Origin: JAYZDK01 sp964604165
GTDB taxonomy: Bacteria > Myxococcota_A > UBA796 > CAJQPC01
DNA: 12,267 nt
Assembly: GCA_964604165.1 (NCBI GenBank)
Contig: CAZRYF010000086.1
Span: forward strand, 1 to 12,267
Direction: 5' to 3'
Shown piece by piece: positions 1-6,939 of the stretch (positions are counted from its first letter, which is position 1; each line of letters opens with the position of its first letter). The translations under genes and the position numbers were made by a program. Below the pieces are notes generated by a model. The model had not been told where the DNA came from and did no database searches. It saw nothing but the letters and a program-made list of their open reading frames with translations.

Positions 1-1497
1 GCCCTTGCAACTGTCGGGCTCAATGCTGTCGGTGTCGCCGATGGTGAACCCTGGCAGGAGGTACTTCCCGGGTGCAGGTCCGTGCTGGTAGTTGGCTCCG
101 GAGGCACGGGCCTGTGGGATGCCTTCTGCGCCGACTGCCGCGCCCACCCTGCCCACCTGCGTGAGGAGCTCCATCCACTGGATGCCTTTGTGGCGCGTTC
201 GTTGGATTGCCTCGACCCTTCGCCTCCCCAAAGCCGGCGCTGGGTACAGTGCTCGGCCACAGAGAAGACCTTGGTGGACTTCCGCACTCTCGCCCTCCAG
301 GCGGGATTGGGGTGGCCCTCCCTGCTCGGGCTCTTGATTTCCCCCGAATTCGGTCCCTGGATGGGCCTGCGAGCTGCTTGCTTCACCACGCAAGCCCTGC
401 CCTTGACTCCCTTGGCAACAGGCAATGGACCTTGTTCAACCTGCCCAGCCCCCTGCATCACCGCTTGTCCTGCCCGCGCCGTGAGCCGGGAGGGTTGGGA
501 CGTAAAGCACTGCTCCAACCACCACTTCGACTCCACCGATTGCGCCGAGAACTGCGACGCCAGGCAGGCCTGCCCCGAGGGCGCAAACCACCGGTACGGG
601 GACCTCCAAACCTGCTACCACTACAACCGGGACACGGGCCGAGCAGCACTGGGGCGGCTCACAGGGATCAAAAACCCGGGGGTTGGCATCGGTCCACACT
701 GGGAAGACTGGCGGACACGTTGCCCCCCCCATACCTTGTCGCCCATGCCTGATTCGCACCCGACAGACGCGGACGTCCTCGCGCACTTCACGGCCCGCGC
801 CGACCACTACGACGCCTCCAGCCACTGGTGTACAGATGCGGTGCTTCTGGATCGAATCCGGGATCTGCTGGCCTTCGAGCCACACCACCACCTGCTGGAT
901 GTGGCCTGCGGCACCGGGTTGGTCTCCCGCGCCATGCGCCCCCACGTGGCTGCCATCACCGGGGTGGACATCACCCCCGCCATGTTCGACCAGGCACGAG
1001 ACTGCATCGATACGCTGCATGCTGCCCCGGCCGAGTCCCTTCCCCTGGCGGATGACAGCGTGGACCGGGTGGTATGCCGCCAGGGAATCCAGTTCATGGA
1101 TGCACCGGCTGCTGCCGCCGAAATGGTGCGGGTCACCCGGCCCGGCGGACGCATTGTGTTGGCGGACCTGTGTGCCTGGGGACCCGAGGACCGCGACGAG
1201 ACCTTCGAGGTGCTCCGCCTGCGAAACACAGCCCGGCGAAACTTCTGGCTGGCCGAGGATCTCTCGGGCCTGCTTCGGAACGCAGGCTGCGAGACGGTAC
1301 AAGCCCACTGTCACATCTCCCGTGAGGTAGTGGATGTCTGGTCCGACAACCGGGCCATCGCCGAGTCTGGACGGGAGGCCATTCGCAGGGTCTATGCAGG
1401 CGCCTCCGAGGCATTCCACAGGCTGCACAAGCTGGAACGCACAGAGCAGGGGTTCATCGACCACATGCGGTTCGAGTTGACCGTCGGAACGGTATAG
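1..1497 (+). CDS. QueG-like iron-sulfur protein fused to class I SAM methyltransferase (5' partial)
   Basis: The frame is open from base 1, so the true start lies outside the window; a GTG at 82 is in frame but homology-like sequence continues upstream of it. Counting from base 1, residues 1 to about 240 resemble the epoxyqueuosine reductase (QueG)/ferredoxin class: a C-x2-C-x3-C-x3-C-P motif (C145, C148, C152, C156) and a second Cys cluster ending ...C-x3-C-x5-C-P near residues 174-195, fitting one or two [4Fe-4S] clusters. From about residue 249 it is a methyltransferase with motif I LLDVACGTG (about 298-306), an acidic post-I residue in GVDIT, and a PGGRIVLADL strand (Methyltransf_11-like). 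The C-terminal tail resembles that of the methyltransferase at the end of the gene at 3238. A run of eight C at 723-730 lies at the domain junction, so the fusion could be a sequencing or slippage artefact. Substrate unknown. The gene is followed three bases later by a sulfotransferase in the same operon. Confidence 0.8.
   Translation, partial: ALATVGLNAVGVADGEPWQEVLPGCRSVLVVGSGGTGLWDAFCADCRAHPAHLREELHPLDAFVARSLDCLDPSPPQSRRWVQCSATEKTLVDFRTLALQAGLGWPSLLGLLISPEFGPWMGLRAACFTTQALPLTPLATGNGPCSTCPAPCITACPARAVSREGWDVKHCSNHHFDSTDCAENCDARQACPEGANHRYGDLQTCYHYNRDTGRAALGRLTGIKNPGVGIGPHWEDWRTRCPPHTLSPMPDSHPTDADVLAHFTARADHYDASSHWCTDAVLLDRIRDLLAFEPHHHLLDVACGTGLVSRAMRPHVAAITGVDITPAMFDQARDCIDTLHAAPAESLPLADDSVDRVVCRQGIQFMDAPAAAAEMVRVTRPGGRIVLADLCAWGPEDRDETFEVLRLRNTARRNFWLAEDLSGLLRNAGCETVQAHCHISREVVDVWSDNRAIAESGREAIRRVYAGASEAFHRLHKLERTEQGFIDHMRFELTVGTV
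723..730 (+). repeat. C8 homopolymer at a domain junction
   Basis: Eight consecutive C residues lie just before an in-frame ATG at 745, exactly between the iron-sulfur part and the methyltransferase part of the first gene. With one extra C the upstream frame would stop at the TGA at 750-752, overlapping the ATG at 745. That would give two ordinary coupled genes instead of a fusion. No Shine-Dalgarno sequence is obvious before the ATG. Confidence 0.9.
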
Positions 1498-1500
1498 ACC

Positions 1501-2784
1501 GTGAACGCAAGTCTGGCCGAGCGGCTCAAGGTGCTGCGAGAGGCACGAGGCCCGCTCTCTCCCGGTTTCTGTGAGCGCATCGGACAGGTGGTGGTTGTGG
1601 CCTCCAGCTCCCGGGGAGGATCAAGCATGTTCATGGAGCTGCTTCGATCCAGCCCACACCTGCTGCAGCTACACGGGGAGATCAACCCCCTGCTGGAAAT
1701 GGCCGGGCTGGCCCATCCCCTCTCTGGCACCGGCTCCGATGCCCTGGGGGCAGAACACTGCACCCCCGCCGCTCGCAAGCTGGTGGACGCGGAGCTTGCC
1801 TGGGAAGCAGCCCTGCCGGTGCCCTGGCCCATGGAGACCCGCCGGCTGGGGCTGGACCTCGCCTGGCGCTTGAGCATCCAGTGGCCCCAGGAGATCTTTT
1901 CCCTGGATCAGGTACAGGAATGGACAACCGAGGCCCTGGCGGATCTGGAGCCCCCCTTGGACCGACAGGCCTTTCACCTTGGCTTTCTGGCCCGTGTCCG
2001 AGATGCCCACCCGGCGGTGAATCCCTACTTCTACGATCTCGAAACCGAGCGGGTGCGAGAAGCGACAGGGTCCCCCCCTCCCCCTCCGGGTCCCCCCTCC
2101 CGGGAAATTGTGGAGGAGCCGCCCTTTGTCCTGGTGGGCCCCACCTTGGCGGTGCCCCCCGAAAGCTGGCCCGGCCAGACTCTGGTCATCAAGACCCCCA
2201 GCAACGCCTACCGACTGCCCTTTCTCTGGGCCCTCTTTCCAAACGCGCGGTTTCGGCTTCTGCACCTCACCCGCAACCCCGCCGCCTCAATCAACGGACT
2301 GATGGACGGTTGGCGCTACAGGGGATTCCACTCCCACCCCGTGGAAGAACCTCTTCAAATGGAAGGCGCCAACACAGGGGCAGACCGACACTGGTGGAAA
2401 TATGACCTGCCACCGGGATGGCAAGAGCACACGGGCTCCTCCCTGGAGACGGTCTGTGCCTTTCAGTGGTGCGCCGCCCACCGTGCCATCTTGAAGTTCC
2501 GGGACGAGCATGATGTGGATGCTTATTCCTTGCGCTTTGAGGACATTCTTGGTGACAAGCGGCACGAGGCTTTTCATGTCTTGTGCGCCTGGTTGGGAAT
2601 CCCCTACCACCGGTTTCTGGAGGACGCGGTGGAAAACGGTCTTCCGCCGGTCATGGCAACCAGTCGTCCCCGGCAGCGCCGCTGGTTTGCCCGGGCCGAG
2701 GCCCTGGAGCCAGTGCTGCAATCCGATGCGGTTCAGGCTGTCGCGGACGCCCTTGGATACGACAATCTGGACGACTGGGTGTAG
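1501..2784 (+). CDS. sulfotransferase family protein (PAPS-dependent, predicted)
   Basis: This is a predicted cytosolic sulfotransferase of 427 residues that would transfer sulfate from PAPS to an unknown acceptor. The 5'-phosphosulfate loop is VVVVASSSRGGSSMF (about residues 30-44), a variant of the usual (S/T)xRSGS(S/T) pattern. The 3'-phosphate site is HLTRNPAASI, with R258 and S263 in the expected R...S arrangement. The closing region LRFEDIL...LCAWLGIPY (about 344-369) is typical of the family. It is longer than common 280-350-residue members: a long segment between the two nucleotide motifs includes a proline-rich linker at residues 192-199 (bases about 2074-2097). The GTG start at 1501, three bases after the previous stop, implies translation within one operon; no strong Shine-Dalgarno sequence is visible. 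A second, differently built sulfotransferase is encoded on the opposite strand at 7878-8894. Confidence 0.85.
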   Translation: MNASLAERLKVLREARGPLSPGFCERIGQVVVVASSSRGGSSMFMELLRSSPHLLQLHGEINPLLEMAGLAHPLSGTGSDALGAEHCTPAARKLVDAELAWEAALPVPWPMETRRLGLDLAWRLSIQWPQEIFSLDQVQEWTTEALADLEPPLDRQAFHLGFLARVRDAHPAVNPYFYDLETERVREATGSPPPPPGPPSREIVEEPPFVLVGPTLAVPPESWPGQTLVIKTPSNAYRLPFLWALFPNARFRLLHLTRNPAASINGLMDGWRYRGFHSHPVEEPLQMEGANTGADRHWWKYDLPPGWQEHTGSSLETVCAFQWCAAHRAILKFRDEHDVDAYSLRFEDILGDKRHEAFHVLCAWLGIPYHRFLEDAVENGLPPVMATSRPRQRRWFARAEALEPVLQSDAVQAVADALGYDNLDDWV

Positions 2785-2809
2785 ACCTCCGCCCCAACCC
2801 GGATAGGAT
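2782..2809 (+). promoter_or_regulatory. possible internal promoter before the rubrerythrin-like gene
   Basis: TAGACC (2782-2787) and TAGGAT (2804-2809) are spaced 16 bases apart and each matches 4 of 6 consensus positions of a sigma70-type promoter. The site overlaps the sulfotransferase stop codon, in the only gap (46 bases) of this otherwise gapless operon. The match is weak and could be chance. Confidence 0.25.
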
Positions 2810-2830
2810 GGCTCCGCATGGGGGCGTCTT

Positions 2831-3241
2831 ATGGCTGACCTGAAGGGATCCCAGACCCACGAAAACCTGCGACAGATCTTCGCGCTGGAGGCGCAGGCAC
2901 ACGTGCGTGCCTTGTACTTTGCCAAGATCGCAGAGTTCGAGGGTCACCCGGAGACGGCGCGAATCCTCCTGGAAGCCGCGGAAGCTCTGCGTCTCCACGC
3001 GGACGGGCACCTGGACTTCTTGAGAGAGGTAGGCGATCCCCTGAGCGACCTGCCCCTGGGAGAAACCGCCGCCAACCGACACGCCCACCTGGCCACCGAG
3101 CAAGAGCTGGTGGAGCGCCTCGGCGCCGAAATGGCCCGGACCGCACGCGGCGAGGGCTTTCCGGCCATCGCCTCGTGGCTGGAGACCCTAGGACAGGTAA
3201 AGCAGGCCCACGCAGCGGCGCTTGAGGGAGAGACCGGGTGA
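2831..3241 (+). CDS. rubrerythrin-like ferritin-fold protein with degenerate diiron site
   Basis: At 136 residues it spans the length of a rubredoxin-less rubrerythrin. The start MADLKGSQTHENLRQIF, the block HLDFLREVGDP (about 59-69) and EGFPAIASWLETL near the C-terminus match that family closely. Intact members reduce peroxide with a diiron centre in a four-helix bundle. Compared from memory with the family pattern, the first-helix Glu (FALEAQ), two His (RLHADGH and KQAH) and one Glu of the third helix are kept. The Glu of the second-helix ExxH is Leu, the second Glu of the third-helix ExxE is Leu, and the Glu of the last ExxH is Lys. Normal diiron chemistry is therefore doubtful. The ATG at 2831 has a G-rich stretch (GGGGGCG) upstream. 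Its TGA overlaps the next gene's GTG by four bases, so the two are probably translationally coupled. Confidence 0.8.
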   Translation: MADLKGSQTHENLRQIFALEAQAHVRALYFAKIAEFEGHPETARILLEAAEALRLHADGHLDFLREVGDPLSDLPLGETAANRHAHLATEQELVERLGAEMARTARGEGFPAIASWLETLGQVKQAHAAALEGETG

Positions 3242-5178
3242 GCTACGACGCAGCTTCGATCACCGTTCTGCCCGGCATGAAAGCCGTGCGCGCCCAGCCT
3301 GCCATGTACGTGGGCTCCACCGGCGACGACGGTCTGCACCACCTGGTCTTCGAGTTGGTGGAAAACGCCATCGACGAGTCCCTGGCAGGGCACTGCACCC
3401 ACATCGCCGTCGTGCTCCACGAGGACGGTTCCTGCTCGGTCACCGACAACGGCCGCGGCATTCCTGTGGACCCCCATCCGGAGTCCGGCCGGCCCGCCTG
3501 TGAGGTCGTGCTCACCACCCTGCACGCCGGAGGGAAGTTCCAGGGAGACTCCTATGGCCTCTCGGGCGGACTCCACGGGGTGGGGGTCTCCTGCGTCAAC
3601 GCCCTCTCCACCTGGCTCCGCCTGGAGATTCACCGGGATGGGGCCACCTGGAACCAGCAGTTCGCCGAAGGAGAGGCACAGGGGGACCTGCAAAACACCG
3701 AGAGCGCGACCGAGGGCACCGGGACCACCCTTCAGTTCCTTCCGGATGCCAGCATCTTCACGGAAGCCAATGGGCTGTCCGGGGAGCGCATCGCAAGTCG
3801 GCTGCAAGAGCTGGCCTTTCTTCACCCGGGCCTCTCCCTTTCCCTCGACACGCCGGGCACACAGGAGACCTGGTGCTACGAGTCCGGCATTTTTGGATTT
3901 GTGGAGCACCTGAACCGCGACCGCACGCCCCTGCACCCGGCCCCGATTCACATCCGGGGAAGCCTGGAAGGTGTGGAGGTGGAGGCGGCCCTCCAGTGGA
4001 CCACCTCCTGGGCGGAAGAAATCACCTCGTACACCAACAGCATCCACACGCACCAGGGAGGCACCCATGTGGCCGGCCTGCACGCGGCGATCGGACACAC
4101 GGCCAACCGTTTTGCTGCGGATCGCGGCTTGCTGAACGCTGAGAACGGCGAGCATCTCTCGGCCCTGGATGTCATGGAGGGGCTCACGGGTGTGCTTTCC
4201 CTGAAGATGCCCGGAGCACAGTTCGAGGGCCAGACCAAGGCCAAGCTCTCCAACCCGGGTGCCGTGGGCCTGGTGCGAGACGTGGTCACCCGAGAGCTCT
4301 CAGCCTTTCTGAGTGCCCACCCAGAGGTGGCGGCCAATGTGGTGGGAAAGGCCATCGAGGCCTCCCGGGCCCGAGCCGCCGCCCGCCGGGCCAGCGAGCG
4401 GGCCCGCTACCAGGCCATCGACCCCACAACGTCCAAGGAGATCTACCAGAAACAATTTGGCATTCGATCCGCCAACTGGCACGAGTCTTGTACCTGGCTC
4501 ACGAACGGCGACCTTCTGAGTGCCCACGCAAACCTGTGCAAGGCAGGACCCGACGCCCAATTGTTGGATGTCTGCTGTGGCAGCGGGGTGGTGAGCAACT
4601 CCTTTGGAGACCGAGTGGCCCACAAAACCGGTCTGGATCTGACCGCAGAGATGCGGGCCCTGGCCTCCACCCGACTGGACGAGGTGGTGGAAGGCAACGT
4701 CTACAAGATTCCCTTCGAGGACAACCGGTTCGACATCGTGGTCACCCGGGAGGTGCTGCACCTTCTCCCGCAACCGGAAAAGCCCCTCTCAGAGATCTTC
4801 CGGGTGCTCAAACCTGGAGGCCAGTTCATCGTGGGGCAGATCATGCCTTACGGCGTGGTGGATGCCGCCTGGATGTTTCGCATCTTCAAGAAGAAGCAGC
4901 CCCTGTTCTTCAACAACTTCCTGGAGCCAGAGTTTCGCGACCTTCTGGCTTCCGTGGGCTTTGCCCTGGACGAGGTGCAAGAGCTGCACGTATGGGAGGA
5001 CATTGACCTGTGGATCAACACCCACGAGACCACCAGCCTGCACCGCCATGAAATCCGCGACCTCTACTACAACGCTCCTCGCGACGTGCGCGCGATCCAC
5101 CCGTTTGAGATCACCGCCGACGGCACCATCCGCGACCAGTGGCGGTGGTGCATCTACTCCTCGTTCAAGCCCCTGTAG
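3238..5178 (+). CDS. GyrB ATPase/transducer module fused to SAM methyltransferase
   Basis: Residues 1 to about 390 align along their length with the N-terminal half of DNA gyrase B: the dimer arm SYDAASITVLPGM, the GHKL motif FELVENAIDES (base E39, Mg ligand N43), TDNGRGIP (D70), the lid SGGLHGVGVS (109-118) and the transducer QTKAKL with Q332 and K334. The coiled RARAAARRASERAR end is where GyrB would lead into TOPRIM. Instead, about residue 395 onward is a class I methyltransferase: motif I LLDVCCGSG (442-450), D467 after motif II, IPFEDNRFDIVV and LKPGGQFIV. No EGDSA or DxD TOPRIM motif exists, so it cannot cleave DNA as gyrase does. R133 and T163, equivalent to E. coli R136 and T165, are kept. 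It probably dimerises on ATP binding; the methylation target is unknown. The GTG start overlaps the previous TGA by four bases. No in-frame ATG or GTG lies between the junction and motif I, and no homopolymer is near it, so the fusion looks genuine. Confidence 0.85.
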   Translation: MSYDAASITVLPGMKAVRAQPAMYVGSTGDDGLHHLVFELVENAIDESLAGHCTHIAVVLHEDGSCSVTDNGRGIPVDPHPESGRPACEVVLTTLHAGGKFQGDSYGLSGGLHGVGVSCVNALSTWLRLEIHRDGATWNQQFAEGEAQGDLQNTESATEGTGTTLQFLPDASIFTEANGLSGERIASRLQELAFLHPGLSLSLDTPGTQETWCYESGIFGFVEHLNRDRTPLHPAPIHIRGSLEGVEVEAALQWTTSWAEEITSYTNSIHTHQGGTHVAGLHAAIGHTANRFAADRGLLNAENGEHLSALDVMEGLTGVLSLKMPGAQFEGQTKAKLSNPGAVGLVRDVVTRELSAFLSAHPEVAANVVGKAIEASRARAAARRASERARYQAIDPTTSKEIYQKQFGIRSANWHESCTWLTNGDLLSAHANLCKAGPDAQLLDVCCGSGVVSNSFGDRVAHKTGLDLTAEMRALASTRLDEVVEGNVYKIPFEDNRFDIVVTREVLHLLPQPEKPLSEIFRVLKPGGQFIVGQIMPYGVVDAAWMFRIFKKKQPLFFNNFLEPEFRDLLASVGFALDEVQELHVWEDIDLWINTHETTSLHRHEIRDLYYNAPRDVRAIHPFEITADGTIRDQWRWCIYSSFKPL

Positions 5179-5185
5179 GGGGAAT

Positions 5186-6883
5186 CTACCGGACGCACTC
5201 CGGAATCACAGGAGCCGGAAGCCCGTTGTCCTCCCGCTCCACCAGGACATTGGCTGCGATCTGATCGTCCACGCCGGCGTGCTTCAAAATGAAGCGTTCT
5301 GACCCGGGGACCAGCGGCGGCGCGGCGCTGCTGAACTCGGCCCGCCAGCCATCTCCGCCCCCTCCCATGTAGTCCCGGTAGTCCGTGGTGTGGTCCAGCC
5401 CATCCTTCTCGTTGGGATGGAAATACTCGAATTGCTCCGGCCAGTGCTTGAAGTCCATGACGGGTCCGGGAAGATAACTGTCGTAGATCCGCTTGTAGGA
5501 GCGACGAAGAAAGCTCTCGGACAAGCCGTTGTAGTTCAGATACTCGTCCTGAACGAGGGCCTGTTCGATGGACAGCCAGTTCAGGTGGTCCACCTCGCTC
5601 TTGATGTAGCCCGTCTCCACTCCCTGGCTGTAAACCGTCGTGCCCGGCATGGCGGAGAGGTACTTCACGCGGGTGATGTGCCCGTGTTCTTCGGCCCAGG
5701 TGCAGGCTTGGTCGAGAGACTCCTCCGTTTCGCCGGGCAGGCCGACGATAAGCAGGCCACCAAAGCGAAGCCCCGCATCCCAGGTGTTCCACATGGACTT
5801 GTTGGTGATGTTCTCGTTGTTCCCCTTTCGGGCGGTCTTGAGAATGTCCTTGCCCAGGGACTCCACCCCGTAGAGCACGATGTCTGCCCCTGCGTCCTTC
5901 ATCGCGCCGAGCCTCTCAGGGTCCACGTCGGTGCAGCGGGTCAGACAGGTCCACTTGAGGCCGTGGGGCTTGAGCACATCCATGTACTCCAGGGTCTGGC
6001 GCTTGTGGGCCGAGAAGGTGAGGTCCACGAAGAAGACAAACTCCGTACCGTAGTTCTCCCGCAGGTGGGTCATGTCCGCATCGAACTTCTCCGGGGACTT
6101 CACCCGCTCCTGGGGGGTGGTGCGGTAGCAGAAGGAACAGTCCATCTTGCAGCCGCGGGAGTAGGAGGCGATGACCTGGGGCTGCAGCCCCAGGGGGCTG
6201 TGGTACTGGGGCCAGAGATCCAGGCGCATGCGCGGCAGGGCATCCAGGTTTGGCATCTGACCACGGGGAGGTGTAGCCCGGGGCCAACCGTCAGAATCCC
6301 GGTACCAGATCCCATTGATAAAGGGGAGCCTCTTCGCCCATAGACCCGCGGTGTAGGCTTCCATGAGCTCCAAGATGGTCAACTCCCCTTCGGAGATGAC
6401 AGCGATATCGCACTCGGTCTCGCTCATGAAGATGTGGGGCACACTGGTGACGAGGGAGCCCCCCACGATGATCGGCATGTCTGGGCGAACGGCCTTGACC
6501 TCAGCTATCAGCTCCCGCACCCACGGGAAATTGTCCTCAAAGGCACAGATTCCCAGCACGTCCGTGCCCTCGAGAAGCTGCTCATAGGCAAACTTGAGGG
6601 GCTCGGGCTGGTAGCGGGCATCCACGATGCGCGTGGGGAACCCCGCGTTGTGCATGACCGTGGCGATGTAGGTGGCGCCCTCATACGGGGCCGTCAAGAA
6701 GAACTCCCATCCCCGGGGCATCGAAAAGGGCGAAGGCCCCACCACAAGTGTGAAACGAGGCTTCGACGTGGACGTAGAGACCGGAGAGGCATCCTGGTTG
6801 CGCAGGGTCTCCATCAACACGCGGTCCGTCTCGGAGTCCGAGTCGGTGTACAAAAAAGGCGCAAGCGAGGGCTTGTAGGCCAT
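5186..6883 (-). CDS. B12-binding-domain radical SAM protein
   Basis: This is a 565-residue class B-type radical SAM enzyme. Residues about 45-175 form a cobalamin-binding (Rossmann-like) domain, recognisable by the ...APYEGATYIATVMHNAGFPTRIVD opening and the IIVGGSLVTSVPH and CDIAVISEGE blocks. The base-off DxHxxG motif is absent, as in most of this class. The radical SAM core carries C-x3-C-x2-C (C245, C249, C252) in SRGCKMDCSFCY, for the [4Fe-4S] cluster that cleaves SAM, and GVES and GLPGETEES further on. Known relatives methylate unactivated carbons or rearrange rings; the substrate here is not deducible. I chose the ATG at 6883 because TAGGAGG (6894-6888) sits four bases before it and a -10-like TAAGAT lies upstream. 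A GTG at 6943 is in frame and would overlap the previous gene by four bases, so a 585-residue form is possible. Its stop faces the GyrB-methyltransferase stop with seven bases between. Confidence 0.88.
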   Translation of the reverse strand: MAYKPSLAPFLYTDSDSETDRVLMETLRNQDASPVSTSTSKPRFTLVVGPSPFSMPRGWEFFLTAPYEGATYIATVMHNAGFPTRIVDARYQPEPLKFAYEQLLEGTDVLGICAFEDNFPWVRELIAEVKAVRPDMPIIVGGSLVTSVPHIFMSETECDIAVISEGELTILELMEAYTAGLWAKRLPFINGIWYRDSDGWPRATPPRGQMPNLDALPRMRLDLWPQYHSPLGLQPQVIASYSRGCKMDCSFCYRTTPQERVKSPEKFDADMTHLRENYGTEFVFFVDLTFSAHKRQTLEYMDVLKPHGLKWTCLTRCTDVDPERLGAMKDAGADIVLYGVESLGKDILKTARKGNNENITNKSMWNTWDAGLRFGGLLIVGLPGETEESLDQACTWAEEHGHITRVKYLSAMPGTTVYSQGVETGYIKSEVDHLNWLSIEQALVQDEYLNYNGLSESFLRRSYKRIYDSYLPGPVMDFKHWPEQFEYFHPNEKDGLDHTTDYRDYMGGGGDGWRAEFSSAAPPLVPGSERFILKHAGVDDQIAANVLVEREDNGLPAPVIPECVR

Positions 6884-6887
6884 GAAG

Positions 6888-6933
6888 CCTCCTACGTGCA
6901 GCCATCTTAGCCCGTCAGGACCCTTTTCGTCAC
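6888..6933 (-). promoter_or_regulatory. possible promoter and strong ribosome binding site of the radical SAM gene
   Basis: On the minus strand, GTGACG (6933-6928) and TAAGAT (6909-6904), 18 bases apart, each match 4 of 6 sigma70 consensus positions. They are followed by TAGGAGG (6894-6888), a near-perfect Shine-Dalgarno sequence four bases from the ATG at 6883. The ribosome site is convincing and decides the start. The promoter is tentative, because the gene could simply be read from the upstream operon. Confidence 0.4.
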
Positions 6934-6939
6934 CGCGAT

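Noticed and set aside
436..1464. 342-residue minus-strand open frame
   Set aside because: It lies opposite a gene with clear iron-sulfur and methyltransferase motifs; its own translation has no recognisable domain. Long antisense frames are common in high-GC DNA.
2944..4155. 403-residue minus-strand open frame
   Set aside because: It is antisense to the rubrerythrin-like and GyrB ATPase coding sequences, with low-complexity Gly/Val/Arg-rich translation and no motif.
3238..5178. Functional DNA gyrase or topoisomerase IV subunit B
   Set aside because: The TOPRIM domain (EGDSA, DxD) and the tail region are absent; only the ATPase/transducer half is present.
5165..5200. Bidirectional terminator between the convergent operons
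   Set aside because: Only a 4-base GTAG/CTAC pairing and a CCCT/AGGG micro-stem are present, with no T-tract on either side.
5390..6343. 317-residue plus-strand open frame
   Set aside because: It is a shadow of the radical SAM gene, whose C-x3-C-x2-C and cobalamin-domain motifs are on the other strand.
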